A stretch of 64,000 bases of DNA from Liolophura sinensis. Its lineage: Eukaryota > Mollusca > Polyplacophora > Chitonida > Chitonidae. The stretch spans positions 19,794,793 to 19,858,792 of the forward strand of contig NC_088298.1 in NCBI RefSeq assembly GCF_032854445.1, in the 5' to 3' direction. The notes under the pieces are model-generated. The model was not told where the DNA came from, ran no database searches, and worked only from the letters and a program-made list of their open reading frames with translations. The position numbers were made by a program, and so were the translations under genes. Below, piece after piece: positions 14,201 to 23,200 of this stretch (positions are counted from its first letter, which is position 1; each line of letters begins with the position of its first letter).

Positions 14201-17200
14201 TGCGATCCTCCAGCAGACCCTTGGCGCATCCTCGGCGGACCCTCGACAGACCCTCGGCCTATGATCACCAAATGTTTTACTGCCAAATACCGATCGATTT
14301 CTTGTAACGTCTGCATATGCAACACACTGCTTTCTTTAAAGTCTGTGCCCTACATGACGGCACTATACAACCATGGTGGCGTTTCAGAATTTGGAAACGG
14401 ACTAGAGTTATTTGGCGTATCACGGTTTCATGTTGGATATGAAATTACGCAGGAATATTTAACTTTGGTGTGTATGGGTGAATACTACAAGGTCTACACC
14501 AAACTACATCAAACTCTGAAGTGGTCAAATGTCGTATAATGATATGCTGACCATGGTGCCACCATGGGCAGCCGGTAAGTGGAGGATGATGGCGTGTTTG
14601 ATCAGTGATCGTTTGTCTGTGGACTGTGGGCCAACCCTACGCGGATGGTAAGTGGATGATGATGGCGTGTTTGATCAGTTTGTTTGTTTGTCTGTGGACC
14701 ATGGGCCAACCCTACGCGGATGGTAAGTGGAGGATAATGGCGTGTTTGATTAGTGTTCGTTTGTCTGTGGACCGTGGGCCTACCCTACGCATATGGTAAG
14801 TGGAGGATGATGGCGCGTTTAATCAGTTTGTTTGTTTGTCTGTGGACCGTGGGCCAACCCTTCGCGGATGGTAAGTGGAGGATGATGGCGTGCTTGATCA
14901 GTGATTGTTTGTCTGTGAACCCTGGGCCAAGCCTACGCAGATGGTAAGTGGAGGATGATAGCGTGTTTGATCAGTGATCATCTGTCTGTGGATCGTGGAC
15001 CAAGCCTACGCGGATGGTAAGTGGAGGATTATGGCGTGTTTAATCAGTGTTCGTTTGTCTGTGGACCGTGGGCCAACCCTCCGCATATGGTAAGTGGAGG
15101 ATGATGGCGTGATTTGATCAGTGATCGTTTGTCTGTGGACCGTGGGCCAACCCTCCGCAGATGGTAAGTGGGGGATGATGGCGTGTTTGATTAGTGTTCG
15201 TTTGTACGTGGACTGTGAGCCAAGCCTATGCCGATGGTAAGTGGAGGATGATGTCTTAGACCCTGGGCCAACCCTACGCGGATGGTAAGTGAAGGATGAT
15301 GGTGTGTTTGATCAGTGATTGTTTGTCTGTGGACCGTGGGCCAACCCTACGCGGATGGTAAGTGGAGGATAATGGCGTGTTCGATCAGTGATTGTTTGAC
15401 TGTGGACCGTGGGCCAACCCTACGCAAATGGTAAGTGGAGGATGATGGCGTGTTTGATCAGTGTTTGTTTGTCTGTGGACCGCAGGCCAACCCTCCGCAG
15501 ATGGTTAGTGGAGGATGATGGCGTGCTTGATCAGTGTTTGTTTGATTGTGGACCATGGGCCAACCCGACACGGATGGTAAGTGGAGGATGATGGCGTGTT
15601 TGATCAGTGATCGTTTGTCTGTGGACCGTGGGCCAACCCTACGCAGATGGTAAGTGGAGGATGATGGCGTGTTTGATCAGTGTTTGTTTGTCTGTGGACC
15701 GTGGGCCAACCCTACGCGGATGGTAAGTGGAGGATGATGGCGTGTTTGATCAGTGTTGGTTTGTCTGTGGACCCTGGGCCAACCCTTCACGGTTGGCAAG
15801 TGAAGGATGATGGTGTGCTTGATCAGTGATTGTTTGACTGTGGACCCTGGGCCAACCCTACGCGGATGGTAAGTGGAGGATGATGGCGTGTTTGATTAGT
15901 GTTCGTTTGTCTGTGGACCCTGGGCCTACCCTACGCAGATAGTAAGTGGAGGATGATGGCGTGCTTGATCAGTGATTGTTTGTCTGTGGACCGTGGGCCT
16001 ACCCTACGCGGATGGTAAGTGGAGGATAATGGTGTGTTTGATTAGTGTTCGACCAGGGTCAGCCTACAGTGGCCATGTGATACACGAACCATGCGACCAC
16101 AATGGGCATAGGATTGATTGACAGGACCTGGCTGTACTGGATATCTGAATCAACTGGTGTACTATCCTATCTACTCTAAATGATCTAAAATTTCGTCCAC
16201 AAAAGTCCATCATTACAGGCAAAAAAATATTATTTTCAGTGCTAAAACTTACAATTTTCCAGTATAACATCATCTCATGTTTCAAGCAAACCTCAAAACA
16301 TCTTTCCAACATCAACAAAACTCTCAGAATCTCGAAAAATGGGCAAGTCAGCCATGGACAAAATTTACACATTTTTCAAATGTCTAACTTAAGTTTGGCT
16401 AGTGTGGACATATCTCAGATATCCTGATATCACACCTGGCATTTTTCAAATGTCTAACTAAAGTTTGGCTAATGTGGACATATCTCATATATCCTGATAT
16501 CACACCTGGCATTTTTCAAATGTCTAACATAAGTTTGGCTAATGTGGACGTATCTCATATATCCTGATATCACACCTGGCATTTTTCAAATGTCTAACGT
16601 AAGTTTGGCTAATGTGGACATATCTCATATATCCTGATATCACATCTGGCATTTTTCAAATGTCTAACGTAAGTTTGGCTAATGTGGACATATCTCATAT
16701 ATCCTCATATCACACCTGGCATTTTTCAAATGTCTAACTTAAGTTTGGCTAATGTGGACGTATCTCATATAGCCTCATATCACATCTGGCATTTTTCAAA
16801 TGTCTAACATAAGTTTGGCTAATGTGGACATATCTCATATATCCTGATATCACACCTGGCATTCTTCAACTGTTTAACGTAAGTTTGGCTAGTGTGGATG
16901 TATCTCATATAGCCTCATATCACACCTGGCATTTTCAAATGTTTACCTTCAGTTTGGCTAATGTGGACGTATCTCATATATCCTGATATCACACCTGGCA
17001 TTTTTCAAATGTCTAACTTAAGTTTGGCTAATGTGGACATATCTCATATATCCTGATATCACACCTGGCATTCTTCAACTGTTTAACGTAAGTTTGGCCA
17101 GTGTGGATGTATCTCATATCGCCTCATATCACACCTGGCATTTTCAAATGTCTACCTTCAGTTTGGCTAATGTGGACATATCTCATATATCCTGATATCA

Positions 17201-20200
17201 CACCTGGCATTTTTCAAATGTCTAACTTAAGTCTGGCTAATGTGGATATCTCATATAGCCTCATATCACATCTGGCATTTTTCAAATGTCTAGCTTCAGT
17301 TTCACTACAGCTGCCCTACCTCGTATATTCTGACATGATGCTTGCCCTTGACTTGCATCAGCCTCTCTCTCAGCGTGTGCTCCACATGGTTAAACCCACT
17401 GGCAACTCCTCCTTCCAAATATCTGAAACAATACAACAAACTCGATACAGACCCATAAAGTAGATCTCATCTACCAAAACACGTCTTGTTACACGTTAAC
17501 GTGGTACCGACAAAAATCTGAAGCATGTGGTATTTCGTCATTTCAGTGACGATAAATCTGGCAGATGAAACTGGAGCAAGAAAGATGTTTTACGTGGAAG
17601 TCCTAATTCAATCCTCCTCCGCACGTCTGTGAGAGGAAAATCTCTCTCAGAGGTCACAGGATGATAGGAGAGGCCAAAAAGTAGAAATTGGTTGCAAAAA
17701 CCAAATAAGGTACAGTAAATGACCGTGAAGTACATTGTTAAAATGTAAACACATACATGTAATGTATTACTTCTGGTGTTGAAACTTACACATTTCCAGT
17801 AAGATATTATTCTATCTTCAAGAAAAAAAAAACAACTAAAAAACATCTTTCTAAGACTCCTTCCAAATATCACAATATATTTGCAACACAGTTTACCTGC
17901 CATATTTATTCCATGAGAAGAATACTACCCTCGATGATTAAAACAGTGTCATTGGTCAATGAAACAATAAATCTTGCAACCATTGGTTAGTAAAGAAGCT
18001 AATTAATTGGTCAAGAAAAAGTAGCAGTTTACCAAACTGCAAATTTTCAATCCCTGTAAAAGCTGGCGAAGTTTGAGACAGCCATTTTGAAGTTTTCAAA
18101 GCATCCGATTATCAGCTAACTGCCGATGGATCAAGTCTTCTGGACGCATGAAAGAGGTTGATATTGGACTTTTGTTACGAAATATAGTGGCCGCTAGATG
18201 CGTGCCCGCATATTAAAGGCTGTTTAACATGCAAAATTGCTCGGTTGCGGAAAAGAGCGACCGTTTAGTGCAGATGGATGCTGCTTACAGGTGGCCGTAG
18301 GTATAGGTTTGACTGTAAATGAATGATTGAATGATTACGGTTTTATTTAAAGCTACAACAACAACAACCAGCCATATTTTGGGGTGACAACAAAAGAGAA
18401 AATGAAAGTGATAAAGGTTAATAATAGAGCATGACAGAGCATAACAGAGACTCATCAAACTCAATGAAAGAATAAAATGAATGATTGAAATATTTCATCA
18501 ACTTCTATATTGTTTTCTGTTTGCAGATTGTGGGGTTTATAGATGACGATGAAGGAGTCCTTAGTGTAATGTGCCTCCTTGTTGCAGCATGGATTTCCAC
18601 GGCTCTTTTATCAGGTGCTGCTTCACTGAGACGCCTTACCGAAGGCAAGTAAGCCACCCTGCCTGAGCCATTATACTGATATGGGTAAACCAGTTGTCGC
18701 ACTATCCCCTTCATGCTGAACGCCAAGCAAGGAGAGTTACAACTTCCTCTTTTAAGGTCTTAGGTGTGACTTGTCCCAGGATTGACCCTGGATCTACCGC
18801 TCCTAAAGCCGATGCTCTACCAACTGTGCTACTTTAGAGTGTTCAGAAGCAATGTATATCAATATATAAACATTTATCTTTTTACATGTCTGACTGTGGC
18901 ATGGCACATTTTCCTAGACGTAACGAACATCCACACACAAAAGCACCATAGCTAGGGGACTCACTTTATGCCATTCCGAGATTTAAAATAGCTCATGAAA
19001 ACTTTGGACTCTTGACCCTCAACCTCACGATGCTGGACAGCAGCTCCCCCTAGATGATCGTCCAGCTCAACTGTTTTGTATGCAGCCACACCAGCTTCAT
19101 CCTGGCAAGAAAAAGAGATGAAACACAAAATGATAAATCCTGAATTTAATATCAACTTTATAATACTTAATGCATGTAACTGTAGGATTTAAATGAGTTC
19201 TCTACAAGCTGGAGGAACAACTATAGAAAATAACACCCAAATTTTATTTGAAAAATGTATAAATTTAATTTATCACCAAGTTTAAGTTTCACCACCAATT
19301 TGTTTGCCTCAAAACCCATAATTTTCAAGGCAAATTTTTAGGTACAATGAAGTTATTGCAGATTAGTCAAGGGAGACAACTGTGACATCTTACCTGTGAT
19401 GTCTGCGATCCCAGCCAAAAGTGGACATGTATATCTATTGAACCTTTGACATCTCGAACCTAAAACACATCAAGTAACTCAATATAACATCTCTTTTTAA
19501 CTGTTGTACGCTGAGCTTCTGGATGTTATATGGTGTGTAACAGTGATCATGTGAACACCATCATAATGAAAGAGTGAGTGAGTGAGTGAGTGAGTGAGTG
19601 AGTGAGTGAGTGCTTGGGGTTTAACGTCAAAGGCAAGTAAGCCGCCCCACCCAAACCATTATAATGATATGGATCCACCAGTTGTTACGCTTCCTCGTAA
19701 TGCTGAACCCCAAGCGAGGAAGCTACAGCTTCTGCTTTTAAGGTCTTGGGTGTTACCCGGCCCAGTATTGAACCTGGATCTATCACCCACGAAGCCCACA
19801 CTCTACCAACTGAGCCATCGAGGTCAGTTATCATAATGAAGGAACAAGCAGAAAACAATACACGTATTATAGTGCAAGATCATGTCTTAATGCTTAAAAT
19901 AACGAAGCAATGTCCACACAACAACAAATTGTCTTTAATCAGTGAATCAGTGGTTTACCCTGGGCACTTTAGTTTCTTCCAGTCACAGAATTGACCAATA
20001 TAGAATTAGTTCAATTCTTGAGCATCGTGTTAAACAAGAACCAAATAACTAAAGACAATATTTTTGATTACAAGCTAGCTACTGTTCATCTGAAAAATGA
20101 GTTAAGTCCTGGGAAAAAGATGAAATAATTAAAAACGTAAAAAAAAAAAAAGAAAAAGAGATATTATAAATATGTATACAGTGTACATACTAAAGATGCA

Positions 20201-23200
20201 TAAGAATTAAGATCACAAAAAAGTAACGTGCGACTGGAATACAACACACATGCACTATGTTACCCAAAGACTTTTCTGCAAAGCATACACAATGTTACAA
20301 AACGTATCTTGAGTTGAAACCTTACTGCTTTTCCCTTTGCAATATTTTAAGAAATATATGAACTTGGTAAAATATCCATGCTTGAAATATTTATGAGATT
20401 AGGAAGTATTAAGGAAGTATTTACACTGGGATTAAGGTGATTAGCAGATTATTGCATGCTTACATATCCTTAAAAATTACAGTAAAGTATTAAAATGACT
20501 GGAGGCTGGCCATGCTGTAATGTAAGCACACAGAGACAGGAACTTCTAACAGTGCTTCATATTTATTTTTAATTAAAAAATAAAAAGAAAATTATCCAGT
20601 TTCAATTAAGTATAAAGATTCCTTTGATGAAGGACTTAACACATGTAAGCAGGAAATTCTACAATATTAAATCCCAAGGTAGCTTGAAATCCTTTTTGCT
20701 AGCAGTTCTCACTACATACATGTGATCTCCATCTACCAAATGGATTAGTACCACTGAACAGTTTTGGATTTCATGCAAGTATTATTTTGGAAACAAAAAA
20801 AAAAAGGACCGCAGAAAGAAAGTAAACTGGCTAATTATAAAATAGGAAGTGAAAAATTGTAGCAATTTGGAGGCTGGAAACCTTACACCCAAATCATAAT
20901 GTGTAATTTGAAGACACTGAGGTGGGAAGATTCTCACAAAATGGTGTGTAAATGGTATGCAAAAGTTGATCAGATAAAGATTTCTTAATCTGGGGGCTAC
21001 ACATACATGTATAGTTCGAATATTTGACAACGCTAATCTGATGAAGTCATCACAGGGAAAATTTTGCTGTAGAAGTGCACATAAAAAATTCTCAACTTGG
21101 GGACTATATTAAAAGTACCAGTATCAGTAAAATAATGAGGCCACTGATAAGGGTTCAACTACCATACAGTCACTACAGCCACAATGGTAAATGCTGAGAC
21201 AGATTGAGGTATTATGGTAATAAAAGAAATTCTTGAAAAAAGATTGTTTGGATAAAAAGTTGTAATTTTGGGAATAGATGCAGTAATTAGTCCAACAGAA
21301 GTGATAACTGTTGGAACTGAAGTGGTAATTATTGAGACAGAAGCAATAATTGCTGGGATATACGTGCTAACTGTTGGGATATAAGTGGTAACCGCTGGGA
21401 TATAAGTGGTAACCATTAGGAAGAAGTGGTAATTGCTGGGACAGAAATGGTAATTCTTAGGACACAGTGTACTACAACTAGATTAATGGATGGGGTAATT
21501 AGTCCAACAGAAGTGATAACTATTGGAACTGAAGTGGTAATTATTGAGACAGAAGCAATAATTGCTGGGATATAAGTGGTAACTGTTGGGATATAAGTGG
21601 TAACCATTAGGAAGAAGTGGTAATTGCTGGGAGCGAAATGGTAATTCTTAGGACAACTAGATTAATGGATAATTTGGGATAATCATACACTGAACGTATT
21701 TTTTTTTTCAAGGCAAAATAAAAAGGGGATATTATTCATTATTAACTAAAACACGAAACTTTCTAATATTAAAATAAAAATAAAAACTGTTCATATTAAA
21801 AGAAAAGTTGAAAATTATTAAATATTAAAATAAAATTGAAAACTGTTAATTATTATGAAAAAATGGTTGACCATAAATAGCAGTAATATAATGGAGTATA
21901 CAAAGACAGTGAAGATGTAAAAGCAAAAACTCGGGCCTGATTGGTATAACAAGTACCTTGATGTCACAACTTCTTGGTTCCCCTTCTCCCGACATCTAAA
22001 TACAAATACAACACAAATACAACACAATCATGGGGTTATGATCACAACAACACAATCATGGGATTAAAAATACAATAACACAATCATGGGATTATAAAAA
22101 AAAGACTTCAACTCAGGTGACAAATTAGACACAAAGATGTAAACAAATTAAAGAGTAAGCTAGATGACAAGCGTTTCAATGCTAGAGGCAACAAAGAGAT
22201 TAAACCCTTTCACATGAGATGCAATGATGTACGTTCAACACTTTAAAGGGGTACAGAATAGACACTGATAGGCCTGCCCTGAATTACCTCCCTTGTTACA
22301 CAACAACAACCATCACGTTTCCCGAGACTAGTTTTTGTGACGTGAAAAGAGGGATCTCATCTATTAAAGCATGCAAAGTGTAAGTTATGCCACAACCATG
22401 ACAAACATTTTTTAAGAAACAGAATGTAAAAAAAACATCATCACAGTCACTCAAATGTCACAAGCTCTATGATGAACTAAATGTTTTTCAGCTTACGAAT
22501 TTACCGAAGTTGTTTGTGTTATTTAACTAGGGCCAGAATTTTAAAATCACCTAAGAATCCTAGACTTTTCAAATAAGTTTACAAAATCTGTCTCAAAGCG
22601 GAACTTGCCATTAGCCATTCTCTGAGGTTCAACTAAAGCAGAGCTTACTCCTGAAAAACGCACGTTTTTAAAGGGAGATTTACCTTAAGGGAGGTAATTC
22701 AGTGCAGCCCTACTGGCTGACAGTGAAGAAAGGGTTAGTTCAGGTCCTTGCTTAAATTAATTTGCCAAACCTACATCTCTCACACCAGCCAATCAGAATC
22801 AATTCTGTATCCCTCTGTATTCAATGGGGTAATTAAACACTTTCAAGAATACGTTAAAATACAATTAAAGACACTTAAACACTTAGGGCAACGCAAGATT
22901 AAACACCTAAACATGAGACACAACAGGGTTAATCACTGTAGAATACATTAAAATACAAATAAAGACAACTGATTCCAGCTGCTTTAACAATTAAGACAAC
23001 TTGAGATTAAAAGCCTAAACACGAGATGCAATGGGTTAAAGACTTCAGCATATATTAAAATACAATTAAAGACAACTGATTCAAAACACTTTAACACTTA
23101 AGGCAACATGAGATTAAACACCTGAACATGAGATGCAATGGGGTAAACACTTTTTAGAATACATTAATATACAAGTAAAGAGGACTGATTCAAATTCAAA

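Noticed and set aside
21159-21607. Threonine/isoleucine/valine-rich minus-strand frames
   Set aside because: They come from the short tandem repeat at 21160-21665.
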